NCBI RefSeq assembly: GCF_000198775.1
Contig: NC_014722.1
Coordinates: 273,770 to 336,839, forward strand
Direction: 5' to 3'
From: Mycetohabitans rhizoxinica HKI 454
GTDB lineage: Bacteria > Pseudomonadota > Gammaproteobacteria > Burkholderiales > Burkholderiaceae
DNA length: 63,070 nt
Shown: positions 20,653 through 33,380 of the stretch, piece by piece
Position numbering within the stretch: position 1 is the first letter of the stretch
Layout of the letters: every line of letters starts with the position of its first letter
Made by a program: the position numbers and the translations under genes
The notes under the pieces: model-generated
What the model saw: only the letters and a program-made list of their open reading frames with translations
Database searches by the model: none
Told to the model about the DNA's origin: nothing

Positions 20653-22079
20653 CGATGTTGACGCTGCGCGAGGCGGCTGCATTGATCGACGGTGCCACGG
20701 TTTTGGGCGACGATACGGTCGCTTTCGATCAAGTCTCGACCGACAGTCGCAGTTGCGGGCCGGCAAGCCTGTTCGTCGCGCTCAAGGGCGAGCGTTTCGA
20801 CGCGCACGATTTCCTGCCGGATCTCGCGCGGCGCGGCGTGGCTGCTGTATTGGTGTCGCGCAGCCCCGGTGACTGGCGTGTGCCGGCGATCCGCGTGGCC
20901 GACACGCGGGCCGCGCTTGGCGCGCTCGCGGCTGGCTGGCGTCGCAGGTTTGCGTTGCCGCTGGTCGCGGTGACCGGTAGTAACGGCAAGACCACGGTCA
21001 AGGAAATGATCGCGTCGATCTTTGCCGCCGCCGTCGGTCACGCGCAGCGGCTCTCGACGCAGGGCAACTTAAACAACGTCATCGGCATGCCGCTCACGTT
21101 GTTGCAGCTCGCGCCACAGCATCGGCTCGCGGTCGTCGAGCTTGGCATGAACCGTCCTGGCGAAACGCAACAGCTAGCCCGGATTGCCGGACCCACCATT
21201 GCGCTGGTGAACAATGCCCAGCGCGAGCATCAGGAATTTATGGCGACAGTCGAGGCCGTGGCGCTGGAGCATGCGAGTGTGATCCATGCGCTGCCGCCGG
21301 ACGGCACGGCGGTGTTTCCCGCCGACGATCCGTATGCTGGCATCTGGCGGGTGGCGGCCACCGACAACCGGATCGTGGACTTCGCGCTGCGCCGGCCCGG
21401 GGCCAATAGCGATGCGGCGGTCCAGGGCACGACCACGGACACCGGCGCATTGCGGATCGAGACGCGCGCCGGCGCACTTGAGGTATCGTTGCGCGCGCCC
21501 GGCGAGCACAATGCGCGCAATGCGCTCGCCGCCACCGCGGCCGCGCTTGCCGCCGGCGTCGGACTGGACGCGATACGGCGCGGGCTCGAGACCTTCGAGC
21601 CGGTCAATGGACGGTTGCAGGCCAAGCTCGCCCAAGCGATGCCATGGGCCGGCGCGACGGTGATCGACGATACCTATAATGCCAATCCGGATTCGATGCG
21701 CGCGGCGATCGACGTATTGACCATGCGTCAGGCGCCGCGCGTGTTGGTGATGGGCGACATGGGAGAGGTTGGCGACAACGGCCCCGCGTTTCATCGCGAA
21801 GTCGGCGCCTATGCGCGCGAACGCGGGCTCGATGCACTGTACGCGCTCGGTGACGCGAGTCGCGATGCGTGCACCGCGTTCGGCCCGCATGCCCATCATT
21901 TCGATTCAGCCGAGGCACTCATTTGCGCGCTGCTCCGCCAGGACGCCGTCGCATCGGAGCGCGCCGCCGGCGCGACGATCTTGGTCAAGGGTTCGCGTTT
22001 CATGCGCATGGAGCGCGTGGTCCAGGCTTTGACCCTCCCCACTGCAACCGATGCGCCGGCCCGGACCGGCGCGCATTGA
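20649..22079 (+). CDS. murF: UDP-N-acetylmuramoyl-tripeptide--D-alanyl-D-alanine ligase
   Basis: Joins D-Ala-D-Ala to the UDP-MurNAc-tripeptide, the last cytoplasmic step of the stem peptide. The 476 residues contain [13 protein letters not shown] as the ATP loop, the ELGMNRPGE segment typical of MurF, and [11 protein letters not shown] in the C-terminal domain. Substrate made by DdlB, whose gene lies further down the same cluster. Overlaps murE by ATGA; mraY starts 11 nt after it. Confidence 0.97.
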   Translation: MTMLTLREAAALIDGATVLGDDTVAFDQVSTDSRSCGPASLFVALKGERFDAHDFLPDLARRGVAAVLVSRSPGDWRVPAIRVADTRAALGALAAGWRRRFALPLVAVTGSNGKTTVKEMIASIFAAAVGHAQRLSTQGNLNNVIGMPLTLLQLAPQHRLAVVELGMNRPGETQQLARIAGPTIALVNNAQREHQEFMATVEAVALEHASVIHALPPDGTAVFPADDPYAGIWRVAATDNRIVDFALRRPGANSDAAVQGTTTDTGALRIETRAGALEVSLRAPGEHNARNALAATAAALAAGVGLDAIRRGLETFEPVNGRLQAKLAQAMPWAGATVIDDTYNANPDSMRAAIDVLTMRQAPRVLVMGDMGEVGDNGPAFHREVGAYARERGLDALYALGDASRDACTAFGPHAHHFDSAEALICALLRQDAVASERAAGATILVKGSRFMRMERVVQALTLPTATDAPARTGAH

Positions 22080-22090
22080 AAGGACCTCGA

Positions 22091-23260
22091 ATGCTATTGG
22101 CGCTGGCGCAATGGCTGCAAAGCGATGCAAGCTATTTGCGCGTGATCAACTATCTGACGTTTCGTGCGGTGATGGCGACCATCACCGCGCTGTTGATCGG
22201 CCTTATCTGCGGCCCCGCGGTGATTCACAAGCTCACCGCGCTGAAGATGGGGCAGGCCGTGCGCAAGGACGGACCGCAGACGCATTTGATCAAGTCCGGC
22301 ACGCCGACGATGGGCGGCGTGCTGATCCTGATTGGCATTGCCGTGTCGACGCTGTTGTGGAGCGATCTGACCAATCGCTTCATCTGGATCGTGATGCTGG
22401 TCACCTTCGGTTTCGGCGTGATTGGCTGGGTCGACGATTATCGCAAGGTCGTCTACAAGGACCCGCGCGGCATGTCCTCGCGCGAAAAGTACTTCTGGCA
22501 ATCGGTGATCGGGTTATTCGCCGCCGTGTACCTCGCGTTCTCGGTATCCGAGGCGAATAACGCGCGTGTGTTCGATCTGTTCATGGCGTGGGTGCGCAGC
22601 GGGTTCTCAATCGGTTTGCCGGCGCGTGCTGATCTGGCCCTGCCGTTCCTGAAAGCGATCAGCTATCCGCTCGGCGTCTGGGGATTCATTGCGTTGACCT
22701 ATTTCGTGATCGTCGGCTCGAGTAACGCGGTGAACTTGACCGACGGGCTGGACGGACTGGTGATCATGCCGGTCGTGCTGGTCGGGGCAGCGCTCGGCGT
22801 GTTCGCGTATGTGATGGGCAGCGCTGTCTATTCGAAGTACCTGCTGTTTGCGCATATTCCCGGCGCGGGTGAGTTACTGATCTTCTGCTCGGCGATGGGC
22901 GGCGCGGGACTCGCGTTCCTTTGGTACAACACGTACCCCGCGCGGGTATTCATGGGGGATGTTGGCGCGCTCGCGCTTGGTGGCGCGCTGGGCACGATCG
23001 CGGTGATCGTGCGGCAGGAAATCGTGCTGTTCATCATGGGCGGCGTGTTTGTCGCCGAGACTGTCTCGGTGATGTTGCAAGTCACGTGGTTCCGCTACAC
23101 GAAGCGCCGCTATGGTGAGGGCCGGCGCATCTTCAAGATGGCACCGTTGCACCACCATTTTGAGTTGTCCGGATGGAAGGAGACCCAGGTGGTAGTGCGC
23201 TTCTGGATCATCACGCTGATGCTGTGCCTATTTGGTCTGTCCACGCTGAAATTACGGTAA
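22091..23260 (+). CDS. mraY: Phospho-N-acetylmuramoyl-pentapeptide-transferase
   Basis: Integral inner-membrane enzyme that transfers phospho-MurNAc-pentapeptide to undecaprenyl phosphate, making lipid I. The 389-residue protein has about ten membrane helices and the family motifs KxGTPTMGG ([13 protein letters not shown]), NLTDGLDGL with catalytic Asp, and the HHHFE cluster ([11 protein letters not shown]). The ATG at 22091 is chosen because it gives the conserved MLLALAQWL start with AGGACC upstream; the frame is open much further upstream within murF. Confidence 0.98.
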   Translation: MLLALAQWLQSDASYLRVINYLTFRAVMATITALLIGLICGPAVIHKLTALKMGQAVRKDGPQTHLIKSGTPTMGGVLILIGIAVSTLLWSDLTNRFIWIVMLVTFGFGVIGWVDDYRKVVYKDPRGMSSREKYFWQSVIGLFAAVYLAFSVSEANNARVFDLFMAWVRSGFSIGLPARADLALPFLKAISYPLGVWGFIALTYFVIVGSSNAVNLTDGLDGLVIMPVVLVGAALGVFAYVMGSAVYSKYLLFAHIPGAGELLIFCSAMGGAGLAFLWYNTYPARVFMGDVGALALGGALGTIAVIVRQEIVLFIMGGVFVAETVSVMLQVTWFRYTKRRYGEGRRIFKMAPLHHHFELSGWKETQVVVRFWIITLMLCLFGLSTLKLR

Positions 23261-23283
23261 CTGGAAACTGAGGAAACGAAACG

Positions 23284-24801
23284 ATGTTCGGTGAGAAGTT
23301 CGGAGAACGGCAACGCCCGACGACGCTCGTGCTGGGGCTCGGCGAATCGGGGCTGGCGATGGCGCGCTGGTGCGCGCGCCACGGTTGTCGTTTGCGCGTG
23401 GCCGATACCCGCGCCGCGCCGCCGAACCTGTCGCAATGGGCGGCGCTGGGCATCGACGCGGAATTCGTCGGCGGTGCGTTCAGTCCCGCGCTGCTCGATG
23501 GCGGTATCGAGTTAGTGGCCATCAGTCCCGGTTTGTCGCCGCTTGGTGCGGACCTGGCTGCACTGATTGGCGCGGCCCGCGAGCGCGGCATTGACGTGTG
23601 GGGCGAGCTAGAGTTCTTTGCGCAGGCGTTGCGCGCACTGGCTACTGACGGTTACCAGCCCAAGGTGCTGGCGGTCACGGGCACGAACGGCAAGACGACG
23701 ACCACGGCGCTCACCGGGTTACTGTGCGAGCGGGCCGGCAGGAGCGTCGCGGTGGCCGGCAACATCAGTCCGGCCATGCTGGACAAGCTGGCCGAGGCCA
23801 TCGACGCGGCGAAGCTGCCTGACGTCTGGGTGTTGGAGCTGTCTAGCTTCCAACTCGAGACATCGCACACGTTCGAACCTGATGCAGCTGTCATCCTCAA
23901 CATCACGCAGGACCATTTGGACTGGCATGGCGGACTGGACGCCTATGCTGCTGCAAAGGGGCGGATCTTCGGGCTGCGTACGCTGCGCGTATTGAACCGC
24001 GATGATGCGCGCGTGATGGCATGCGTGCCGGCCGGCGATGCCATTGCGCCGTATTGGACCTTTGGACTCAACGTGCCGCAGAACGATGGCGACTACGGTA
24101 TCCAACGCGATGGCGGCATCGCATGGCTGCTCCAGGCACATGAGCGCAACGACGCATCCGAACAACGCGCGATGCATCGCCGTCGCAAGAGTGGTGGGCT
24201 CGCGCCCGATATCGCGCTTAAGCGGCTCATGCCTGTCGATGCCCTGCGCATTCGCGGCTTGCATAACGCGACCAATGCGATGGCCGCGCTTGCGCTGGCA
24301 CAGTCGATTGGCCTGCCGCTCGCCGCGTTGCTGCACGGCTTGCGCGAGTACCGCGGCGAGCCGCATCGCGTCGAGTGGATTGGATCGATCGACGGCGTCG
24401 ACTATATCGATGACAGCAAAGGTACCAACGTCGGCGCGACCGTGGCCGCGCTCGACGGCCTCGCGCAGCGGATCGTATTAATCGCGGGCGGTGACGGCAA
24501 GGGCCAGGATTTTGCGCCGCTTGCGGCGCCAGTGGCGCGCTGGTGCCGGGCTGTGATGCTGATCGGCCGCGATGCGCCGGCGCTGCGCGCGGCACTGGCC
24601 GATACCGGCGTCGAATTGGCTCTGCATCCGAGCCTGCAGGCGGCGACGCGTGCCGCGGCAGCCGTCGCCCAGCCCGGGGATGCGGTGCTGCTGTCTCCCG
24701 CGTGCGCAAGCCTGGACATGTTTTCCGGATATGCGCAGCGCGCGCAGGTGTTCCGCAGCGAGATCGAGGACATCGCTGCCGATAAGGGAGGGGTGCTATG
24801 A
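23284..24801 (+). CDS. murD: UDP-N-acetylmuramoylalanine--D-glutamate ligase
   Basis: Adds D-glutamate to UDP-MurNAc-L-Ala. 505 residues with the N-terminal Rossmann-like UDP domain ([13 protein letters not shown]), ATP loop [13 protein letters not shown], and [11 protein letters not shown] stretch around residues 285-315 (basic and Ser/Arg-rich) is an insertion relative to the E. coli enzyme, which explains the longer protein. Overlaps ftsW by ATGA. Confidence 0.97.
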   Translation: MFGEKFGERQRPTTLVLGLGESGLAMARWCARHGCRLRVADTRAAPPNLSQWAALGIDAEFVGGAFSPALLDGGIELVAISPGLSPLGADLAALIGAARERGIDVWGELEFFAQALRALATDGYQPKVLAVTGTNGKTTTTALTGLLCERAGRSVAVAGNISPAMLDKLAEAIDAAKLPDVWVLELSSFQLETSHTFEPDAAVILNITQDHLDWHGGLDAYAAAKGRIFGLRTLRVLNRDDARVMACVPAGDAIAPYWTFGLNVPQNDGDYGIQRDGGIAWLLQAHERNDASEQRAMHRRRKSGGLAPDIALKRLMPVDALRIRGLHNATNAMAALALAQSIGLPLAALLHGLREYRGEPHRVEWIGSIDGVDYIDDSKGTNVGATVAALDGLAQRIVLIAGGDGKGQDFAPLAAPVARWCRAVMLIGRDAPALRAALADTGVELALHPSLQAATRAAAAVAQPGDAVLLSPACASLDMFSGYAQRAQVFRSEIEDIAADKGGVL

Positions 24802-26072
24802 GCCGGGCGCAGCGGATCGCAGCAAGGCTCGCTGGGTGCCGCTACGCAGTGCCTAGCGACGGAGTCGGCGCCGCCACCCCGGCACGCGGCGTGGGGCTGG
24901 CGAGTGCGGTCAGCGGCATTCGCCCGTTGCGCTCACGCATGCGTGACTATGACCACTCGCTGCTCTGGGTGACGATCGCGCTGTTGTCGCTCGGACTCGT
25001 GATGGTGTATTCAGCGTCGATCGCGCTGCCCGACTCGCCCAAGTACTCGGCCTATACGCCATACCATTTCCTCGTGCGGCACGTTGTGTCGCTCGTGACC
25101 GGTGTGCTCTGCGCGCTGGTGGCGTTTCGTATTCCGGTCAAGACTTGGGACAAGTACGCGCCGCGTTTCTTTCTTGTCGCGTTGCTGTTGCTGGTGATCG
25201 TGCTGATACCTCACCTGGGCAAGGGCGTGAACGGCGCGCGCCGGTGGATCCCACTGGGCATCACGAATATGCAGCCGTCGGAAATTATGAAGTTAGCGGT
25301 GACGATCTACGCGGCCAACTATACGGTCCGCAAACAGGAGTACATGCACCAGTTCACAAAGGGCTTCCTGCCGATGGCGCTCGCAGTCGGCGTAGTCGGC
25401 GCGCTGCTGCTGCTGGAGCCGGACATGGGCGCGTTCATGGTGATCGCGGCGATCGCGATGGGCGTGTTGTTCTTGGGCGGTGTGAGCGGGCGGCTGTTCG
25501 GCGGCCTGGCGCTGACCGCCATTGGCACGTTCGCCATGCTGGTCTGGGCCTCGCCGTGGCGTCGCGAGCGCATCTTTGCGTACCTGAATCCGTGGGACGA
25601 CCGCTATGCGCAAGGCAAGGCGTACCAGCTCACCCATTCGCTGATCGCATTCGGACGCGGCGAGTGGTTCGGAGTCGGCCTGGGCGGCAGCGTCGAGAAG
25701 CTCAACTATTTACCTGAGGCGCACACCGACTTCATTCTTGCGGTGATCGGGGAAGAGCTTGGCTTTGTCGGCGTGGTCTTCGTGATTTTGCTGTTTTATT
25801 GGATCGTGCGGCGCGCGTTCGAAATCGGCCGCCAGGCGCTCGCATTGGATCGCACGTTCGCCGGATTGGTCGCGAAAGGCATCGGCCTATGGGTCGGCGC
25901 GCAGACGTTCATCAACATGGGGGTGAACCTCGGCCTGCTGCCGACCAAGGGGTTGACGCTGCCGCTAGTCAGCTATGGCGGCTCTGGGATCTTGCTCAAC
26001 TGCGTGGCGCTGTCGCTGCTGATGCGCGTCGATTACGAGAACCGGGTGCTGATGCGCGGAGGCAAGGTATGA
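24798..26072 (+). CDS. ftsW: Septal peptidoglycan glycosyltransferase FtsW
   Basis: SEDS-family polymerase that extends glycan strands at the septum with FtsI. The 424 residues have a cytoplasmic N-terminal tail of about 50 residues and then ten predicted membrane helices. Conserved blocks include GARRWI, the [12 protein letters not shown] region, the loop with [20 protein letters not shown] and the final [14 protein letters not shown]. Start ATG overlaps the murD stop; the stop overlaps murG. Confidence 0.97.
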   Translation: MSRAQRIAARLAGCRYAVPSDGVGAATPARGVGLASAVSGIRPLRSRMRDYDHSLLWVTIALLSLGLVMVYSASIALPDSPKYSAYTPYHFLVRHVVSLVTGVLCALVAFRIPVKTWDKYAPRFFLVALLLLVIVLIPHLGKGVNGARRWIPLGITNMQPSEIMKLAVTIYAANYTVRKQEYMHQFTKGFLPMALAVGVVGALLLLEPDMGAFMVIAAIAMGVLFLGGVSGRLFGGLALTAIGTFAMLVWASPWRRERIFAYLNPWDDRYAQGKAYQLTHSLIAFGRGEWFGVGLGGSVEKLNYLPEAHTDFILAVIGEELGFVGVVFVILLFYWIVRRAFEIGRQALALDRTFAGLVAKGIGLWVGAQTFINMGVNLGLLPTKGLTLPLVSYGGSGILLNCVALSLLMRVDYENRVLMRGGKV

Positions 26073-27195
26073 GCGCACGCACGCTGCTTGTGATGGCGGG
26101 TGGCACCGGCGGCCATGTGTTTCCCGGGCTGGCGGTCGCGCAGCGGATGCAGGCACAGGGCTGGCGGGTCGTATGGCTTGGCAATCCGAACGCAATGGAA
26201 GCGACATTGGTGCCCAAGTACGGCATTGCGGTCGAGTTCGTGCGCTTTGGCGGCGTGCGTGGCAAGGGCATTGCCACGAAGCTGCGCTTGCCGCTGAACC
26301 TGCTGCGCGCGTGCCTGCAAAGTCGCGCGGTGCTCGGCCGCGTGCAACCCGACGTCGTGCTCGGCATGGGCGGCTACATCACGTTTCCGGCTGGCGTGAT
26401 GGCCGTGCTTGCGCGCATTCCATTGGTGCTACACGAGCAAAATTCGATTGCGGGCCTGGCCAACAAGCTGTTGTCCAGGCTCGCGCGCCGCGTGCTGGTC
26501 GCCTTTCCCGACGCGCTGCCTGGCGCGCACTGGACTGGTAACCCGATCCGCGCGGAACTGGCCGCCGTGGCCCCGCCCGAGGTGCGCTACGCGGCGCGCA
26601 CTGGCCCGTTGCGCGTGCTGGTGGTCGGCGGCAGCCTCGGCGCCGCGGCGCTCAACAAAACGGTGCCGTGCGCGTTGGCGTTACTCGATCCGGCGCAGCG
26701 TCCACACGTGGTGCACCAGGCCGGTGCCAAGCATATCGAAGCGTTGCGTGCGCATTACGCGGACGCGGGACTGGTGCAGGGCGACGGCATCGAGCTGGTT
26801 CCGTTTATCGACGACATGGCGCGCGCCTATGCCGAGGCCGACCTCGTGATTTGTCGCTCCGGGGCGATGACGGTCTCGGAAATCGCCGCTGTGGGCGTGG
26901 CGGCGCTGTTCGTGCCGTTCCCGTTTGCCGTCGACGACCATCAGACGAGCAACGCGGCATTTCTCGTCGCGCATCACGCGGCGAGCGTCATGCAACAAAA
27001 TGAATTGTCCGCGAAGAAACTCGCGGACTGGATTGGCGGTCAGACGCGCGCGTCGCTCGCATGCGTTGCGGCCCGCGCGCGCGAACTGGCTAAGCCCGAT
27101 GCCGCCGAGCGCGTCGCACAAGTGTGCGCGTCGCTCGTCACGCGCGATGTGGCAGACGCATCGCACGCGTCGCGGCACGGTGCGCAAGGAAAGCA

Positions 27196-27199
<4 letters not shown>
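26069..27199 (+). CDS. murG: UDP-N-acetylglucosamine--N-acetylmuramyl-(pentapeptide) pyrophosphoryl-undecaprenol GlcNAc transferase
   Basis: Membrane-associated glycosyltransferase that turns lipid I into lipid II. The 376 residues start [21 protein letters not shown] with the glycine loop GGTGGH, followed by [32 protein letters not shown] and the UDP-GlcNAc site [13 protein letters not shown]. Overlaps ftsW (ATGA at 26069) and murC (27196). Confidence 0.97.
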
Positions 27200-28583
<1,384 letters not shown>

Positions 28584-28587
<4 letters not shown>

Positions 28588-29531
28588 AGATGCGCGCGAT
28601 TGATCCAAAGGCATTCGGTAAAGTGGCGGTGCTCTATGGCGGTGAGTCGTCCGAGCGCGACGTGTCGCTCGTGTCCGGTCGGCTGGCGTGCCAGGGACTG
28701 CGCGACGCCGGCGTGGACGCGTACTTGTTCGATCCGAAGGAGCGGCCCTTGTCGGCGCTTAAGGACGAAGGGTTCGCGCGCGCGTTCATTGCGTTGCACG
28801 GCGGATATGGCGAAAACGGCCAGATCCAGGGCGCACTCGACTTCTACGGGATCCGCTACACCGGCCCGGGCGTGCTCGGCTCGGCACTGGGCATGGACAA
28901 GTTCCGCACAAAACTGATTTGGCAGCAGCTCGGGATCCCGACGCCGCCGTTCGACACGGTACTGCGTGGCGAGGACTACGACATGCGGGCGCAGCAGATC
29001 GTGGCGAAACTCGGGTTGCCGCTGTTCGTCAAGCCGGCGACCGAAGGCTCAAGCGTCGCGGTGTTCAAGGTCAAGGCGGCCGACAATTTGCCGCATGCAC
29101 TGGCGCAGGCCGCGCGGCATGATCCGGTCGTGCTGGTGGAGAAGAGCATCGACGGTGGGGGAGAATACACCGCGTGCATCGCCGGCTCGTTGCCGTTGCC
29201 GCTGATCCGGATCGTGCCGGCTGGTGAGTTCTACGATTACCATGCGAAATACGTCGCTGACGATACCCAGTACCTGATTCCGTGCGGCTTGAGCGATGCC
29301 GACGAGCAGCGACTAACGGCGCTCGCGCGCCGCGCGTTCGAGGTCCTCGCATGCACCGCCTGGGGACGTGCTGACTTCATGCTCGACAGCGATGGCAACC
29401 CCTATTTCCTGGAGGTCAACACCTCGCCCGGTATGACCGATCACTCATTGCCACCGAAGGCGGCGCGTGCGGTCGGCATCTCGTATAGCGAACTGCTCGT
29501 GAACGTGCTTGCGCTCACGCTGAAGGATTGA
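28584..29531 (+). CDS. ddlB: D-alanine--D-alanine ligase B
   Basis: ATP-grasp enzyme joining two D-alanines for MurF. 315 residues with [16 protein letters not shown], the [12 protein letters not shown] motif, [14 protein letters not shown], and the metal site [13 protein letters not shown] near the end. Overlaps murC by four bases; 15 nt before ftsQ. Confidence 0.97.
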
Positions 29532-29546
29532 CGCCCGGCTACCGAC

Positions 29547-30308
29547 ATGTGGAACAATCCGCGCCAGCTCAACATGATTACCAGCGCGCTGCATGCCGTG
29601 CTGCTGGCAATCGTGCTCGCCGGTGCCGGCCTGTGGCTGCTGCAGCGGCCGGCCTTCGCGCTGCGCACGCTGCTGATCGATGGCGATACCGAGCACATCA
29701 ATCGGCCGGCAGTGCGCGCGAACGTGCTGGACAAGCTACACGGCAATTTCTTCACGGTGAATCTGGACGGCGCGCGTGCTGCGTTCGAGCAGATCCCATG
29801 GGTGCGACACGCAAGCGTGCGTCGCGTGTGGCCAAATGCGCTGGCGGTCACGCTCGAGGAGTACAAGCCCCTGGGTACGTGGGGCAGCGACCAGTTCGTC
29901 AGCGTCGATGGCGAGGTCTTCACGGCCAACCAGGCCGAGGCCGATGCCGAGTTGCCGGTGTTTGCCGGCCCAATGGGCTCAGAGCGCGACGTCGTGGCCC
30001 GATACCACGATTTCCAGAACTGGTTCGAGCCGTTGGGTGCGAAGCCGGAGGAGGTCACGTTGTCGCCGCGCTACGCCTGGACCATCAAGCTGACCAATGG
30101 CATGCGGGTGGAGCTGGGGCGCGAGCGCAACAAGGATACGCTGGCCAGCCGTGCGCGTCGGCTCGTGGTTGCCTGGCCGATGGTCACGCAGCGCTGGGGC
30201 AACGACATTGAATATGTGGATTTGCGCTACCCGAACGGGTTCGCGATCCGTGCTGCAGGGATGCGCTTCATTCCTGACGAGCCGAAGGCGAAAAAGCTGC
30301 GTCCATGA
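29547..30308 (+). CDS. ftsQ: Cell division protein FtsQ
   Basis: Bitopic septal protein that recruits FtsB/FtsL. 253 residues: short cytoplasmic N terminus, membrane helix HAVLLAIVLAGAGLWLL, POTRA domain (LRTLLIDGDTEHINRPAVR...) and a beta domain with PWVRHASVRRVWPNALAVTLEEYKP-type signature. Lies 15 nt after ddlB and 36 nt before ftsA. Confidence 0.95.
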   Translation: MWNNPRQLNMITSALHAVLLAIVLAGAGLWLLQRPAFALRTLLIDGDTEHINRPAVRANVLDKLHGNFFTVNLDGARAAFEQIPWVRHASVRRVWPNALAVTLEEYKPLGTWGSDQFVSVDGEVFTANQAEADAELPVFAGPMGSERDVVARYHDFQNWFEPLGAKPEEVTLSPRYAWTIKLTNGMRVELGRERNKDTLASRARRLVVAWPMVTQRWGNDIEYVDLRYPNGFAIRAAGMRFIPDEPKAKKLRP

Positions 30309-30344
30309 CGCAATGAACGGACAACACTCGCAATTGAGCACGCT

Positions 30345-31577
30345 ATGAGCAAAGACTACAAGGACCTGCTGGTTGCCCTCGACATCGGGACGTCGAAGGT
30401 GGTGGCCGTTGTCGCCGAGTTGAAGGGCGAGGGCCGCTATGAAGTGATTGGGCTTGGGCAAAGCGACTCGAAGGGTCTGAAAAAGGGCGTGGTCGTCAAT
30501 ATCGAGGCGACGGTTCAGTCGATCCAGCGCGCGCTGGAGGAGGCCGAACTGATGGCCGACTGTAAGATTACCAACGTGTTCACCGGCATCGCCGGCAGCC
30601 ACATTCGTAGCTTCAATTCAAGCGGCATGGTGGCGATCAAGGACAAGGAGGTCACGCAGGCGGACGTCGCGCGCGTGATTGAGACCGCGAAGGCGATCAA
30701 TATTCCGACTGACCAGCAGGTGCTGCACATCCTGACGCAGGAATTCATCATTGACGGCCAAGAAGACGTGCGCGAGCCGATTGGCATGAGCGGCATCCGG
30801 CTGGAGGTGAAGGTGCACATCGTGACGGGCGCTGTCTCGGCCGCGCAGAACATCGTCAAATGTGTGCGTCGCTGCGGACTGGAGGTCAACGATTTGATCC
30901 TGCAGCCGCTCGCGTCGAGCCTGGCCGTGCTGACCGAGGACGAGAAGGAGCTTGGTGTCGTGCTGGTTGACATCGGCGGCGGGACCACCGACATCGCGAT
31001 TTTCAGCGAGGGTGCGATCCGCCATACCGCCGTGATCCCGATTGCGGGCGATCAAGTCACCAGCGACATCGCGATGGCGCTGCGCACGCCGACGCCGGAC
31101 GCGGAGGATATCAAGGTAACCTACGGGATCGCCAAGCAGGCACTGGCCGATCCGGACGAGATGATCGAGGTCCCGGGGCTGGGTGAGCGCGGCCCGCGGG
31201 TGCTGTCTCGCCAGGCACTGGCGGCGGTGATTGAGCCGCGCGTGGAGGAGCTGTTTTCGCTTGTCCAGCAAGTCGTGCGCGAGTCCGGCTACGAGGAGTT
31301 GCTGAGTTCCGGCGTGGTGTTGACCGGTGGCGCGGCGATGATGGCCGGCATGGTTGAACTGGGCGAGGACATCTTTCTCAAACCGGTGCGCATCGGCGTG
31401 CCGGAATATGCCGGCGGCCTGGCGGACGTGGTGCGCAACCCGCGGTATTCGACCGCGATGGGACTGCTGGTGGAGGGACGTTCACAGCGCATGCGTGGGC
31501 GCAAGGTCGCCACACAGTCCGGTTCTGCCACGCAGGTGTGGTCCCGAATGAAGGAATGGTTCCTAGGTAATTTTTGA
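30345..31577 (+). CDS. ftsA: Cell division protein FtsA
   Basis: Actin-like ATPase that tethers FtsZ to the inner membrane. 410 residues with the nucleotide-binding DIGTSKV and DIGGGTTDIAIF segments, VLTGGAAMM, the unique 1C subdomain and a C-terminal amphipathic helix (VWSRMKEWFLGNF) for membrane binding. The 111-nt gap to ftsZ is long enough for an ftsZ-proximal promoter. Confidence 0.98.
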   Translation: MSKDYKDLLVALDIGTSKVVAVVAELKGEGRYEVIGLGQSDSKGLKKGVVVNIEATVQSIQRALEEAELMADCKITNVFTGIAGSHIRSFNSSGMVAIKDKEVTQADVARVIETAKAINIPTDQQVLHILTQEFIIDGQEDVREPIGMSGIRLEVKVHIVTGAVSAAQNIVKCVRRCGLEVNDLILQPLASSLAVLTEDEKELGVVLVDIGGGTTDIAIFSEGAIRHTAVIPIAGDQVTSDIAMALRTPTPDAEDIKVTYGIAKQALADPDEMIEVPGLGERGPRVLSRQALAAVIEPRVEELFSLVQQVVRESGYEELLSSGVVLTGGAAMMAGMVELGEDIFLKPVRIGVPEYAGGLADVVRNPRYSTAMGLLVEGRSQRMRGRKVATQSGSATQVWSRMKEWFLGNF

Positions 31578-31688
31578 AGTCGTTTCGCAACGCGCTGGCG
31601 GCGGCGGCCAGTGCACGGTGACGGAATTGCCCGATTTCGCCACTGCGTAACGCCGAGCGAAGTCGCTTAATACTTGACGGAGGCACTA

Positions 31689-32879
31689 ATGGAATTCGAA
31701 ATGCTGGAAACCGAAACCAACGGCACGATCATCAAGGTCGTCGGGATCGGTGGCGCTGGCGGCAATGCCGTCCAGCACATGATCAACCGTGGCGTGCAGG
31801 GCGTCGATTTCATCGTAATGAATACCGATGCTCAAGCGCTGAACCGCTCCAAGGCACCGTCCGTAATCCAACTGGGTAAAACCGGTCTTGGCGCCGGGGC
31901 GAAACCCGACATGGGGCACGCCGCCGCTGAGGAGGCTCGCGAGCGGATTGCCGATGCGCTGCGCGGCGCGCACATGGTGTTCATCACGGCGGGCATGGGC
32001 GGCGGCACCGGTACCGGTGCCGCGCCTGTGGTCGCGCAAATTGCCAAGGAGATGGGCATCCTGACGGTAGGTGTCGTGAGCAAGCCGTTTGAGTTTGAGG
32101 GCGGCAAGCGCATGCGGGTGGCCGAAGCGGGCTCGCAGGAGCTTGAATCGCATGTTGACTCGCTGATCGTCGTGCTCAATGACAAGCTGTTCGACGTGAT
32201 GGGCGACGACGCTGAGATGGATAAGTGCTTCCAGTGCGCGGACGACGTGTTGCATAACGCGGTGGCCGGCATTGCCGAGATCATCAACGTCGATGGCCTC
32301 GTGAACGTGGACTTTGAGGACGTCAAGACCGTGATGGGCGAGCAGGGCAAGGCGATGATGGGCACCGCGACGGTGGCCGGCGTCGATCGCGCGCGGCTGG
32401 CGGCCGAACAAGCCGTGGCTAGCCCGCTGCTCGAGGGCGTGGACCTGTCCGGCGCGCGAGGCGTGCTGGTCAACATCACGTCGAGCCGCTCGCTGCGCCT
32501 GTCGGAAACCCGCGAGGTGATGAACACGATCAAGAGCTACGCGGCCGACGATGCGACGGTGATTTTCGGCGCGGTGTATGACGACGCGATGGGCGATGCG
32601 ATGCGGGTCACCGTAGTGGCGACGGGTCTTGGCCGCGCCGTCAAGAAGCAGCAGGCGGCGCCGATGACGCTGCTGCGCACCGGCACGGATAATCATCCGA
32701 TCGCTGCGCAGCCGGTTAGCTATGCCGCCGCGCCGGGCGCGACCGATTATGGCGCGCTGGATACGCCGGCGGTGTGGCGCAGCTCGCGGGAAACCGCCGC
32801 ATCGCACGTGCAGGCTTTGCAAGAAAAGGGTGTGGACACGTACGACATCCCGGCATTCCTGCGCAAGCAAGCTGATTGA
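31689..32879 (+). CDS. ftsZ: Cell division protein FtsZ
   Basis: Tubulin-like GTPase that forms the Z ring. The 396 residues carry GIGGAGGNAVQHM, the tubulin signature GGGTGTGAAP and, at the C-terminal end after a variable linker, DIPAFLRKQAD, the peptide that binds FtsA and ZapD-type partners. Start taken at ATG 31689 (MEFEMLETE) with ACGGAGG upstream; five in-frame codons before it are ignored. Confidence 0.99.
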   Translation: MEFEMLETETNGTIIKVVGIGGAGGNAVQHMINRGVQGVDFIVMNTDAQALNRSKAPSVIQLGKTGLGAGAKPDMGHAAAEEARERIADALRGAHMVFITAGMGGGTGTGAAPVVAQIAKEMGILTVGVVSKPFEFEGGKRMRVAEAGSQELESHVDSLIVVLNDKLFDVMGDDAEMDKCFQCADDVLHNAVAGIAEIINVDGLVNVDFEDVKTVMGEQGKAMMGTATVAGVDRARLAAEQAVASPLLEGVDLSGARGVLVNITSSRSLRLSETREVMNTIKSYAADDATVIFGAVYDDAMGDAMRVTVVATGLGRAVKKQQAAPMTLLRTGTDNHPIAAQPVSYAAAPGATDYGALDTPAVWRSSRETAASHVQALQEKGVDTYDIPAFLRKQAD

Positions 32880-33380
32880 TCCGAGCGTCCGACGCGGGCG
32901 TCGCAGCGACGCGGACCGCGCTGGGCTGGACGCGCAAGGTTGGCATCCCGCCAGATGCCCGGCCCCGCTTGCTGCCCGCTGAAGAAACAGCGGATGCGGC
33001 GTTGCGCTCTGGTGGCATGACGGACGCTGATCGCGACTGTCGGCGCTTGGCCGACAAAGAGGTGCAAGTGCAGCAGTGATAGCACGCCCCGGGCAGGGCG
33101 TGTGGTTCACCGACGGTGCAGCTGAGGCGCGATAGCGACCGCTGTTGCGTGCTGGCAACGCGCGCGCGAGTGTTTTTCGCACTGCTGTCACACGGCCCGG
33201 TGCCTGGGAACCGCCTCCTTCCAGGTATCGGGCCGCTTTATCCTCCGCTCAATGCGGAAACCGTAACAACGGGAAACAGTTTCATACAGGTTGATAAAAG
33301 CGGGAGTTTCGCAAGTCGAGTATACTAATAGCTATGGGTTTAAAACCTGCGATTAGAATAACCTATTAAGAGTCAAGACG
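32880..33380. other. ftsZ-lpxC intergenic region
   Basis: 500 bp with no gene I can support. CACGCCC/GGGCGTG at 33083-33102 is a 7-bp GC hairpin that may end the ftsZ transcript, but no T-tract follows. TATACT at 33321-33326 looks like a -10 element for lpxC, though TTGATA at 33291 is too far away (24 nt) to be its -35. A 67-codon frame starting at the ftsZ stop codon has no recognisable similarity. Confidence 0.5.

Noticed and set aside
32876..33079. 67-codon frame directly after ftsZ
   Set aside because: Starts with TTG overlapping the ftsZ stop, no ribosome-binding site, no similarity.
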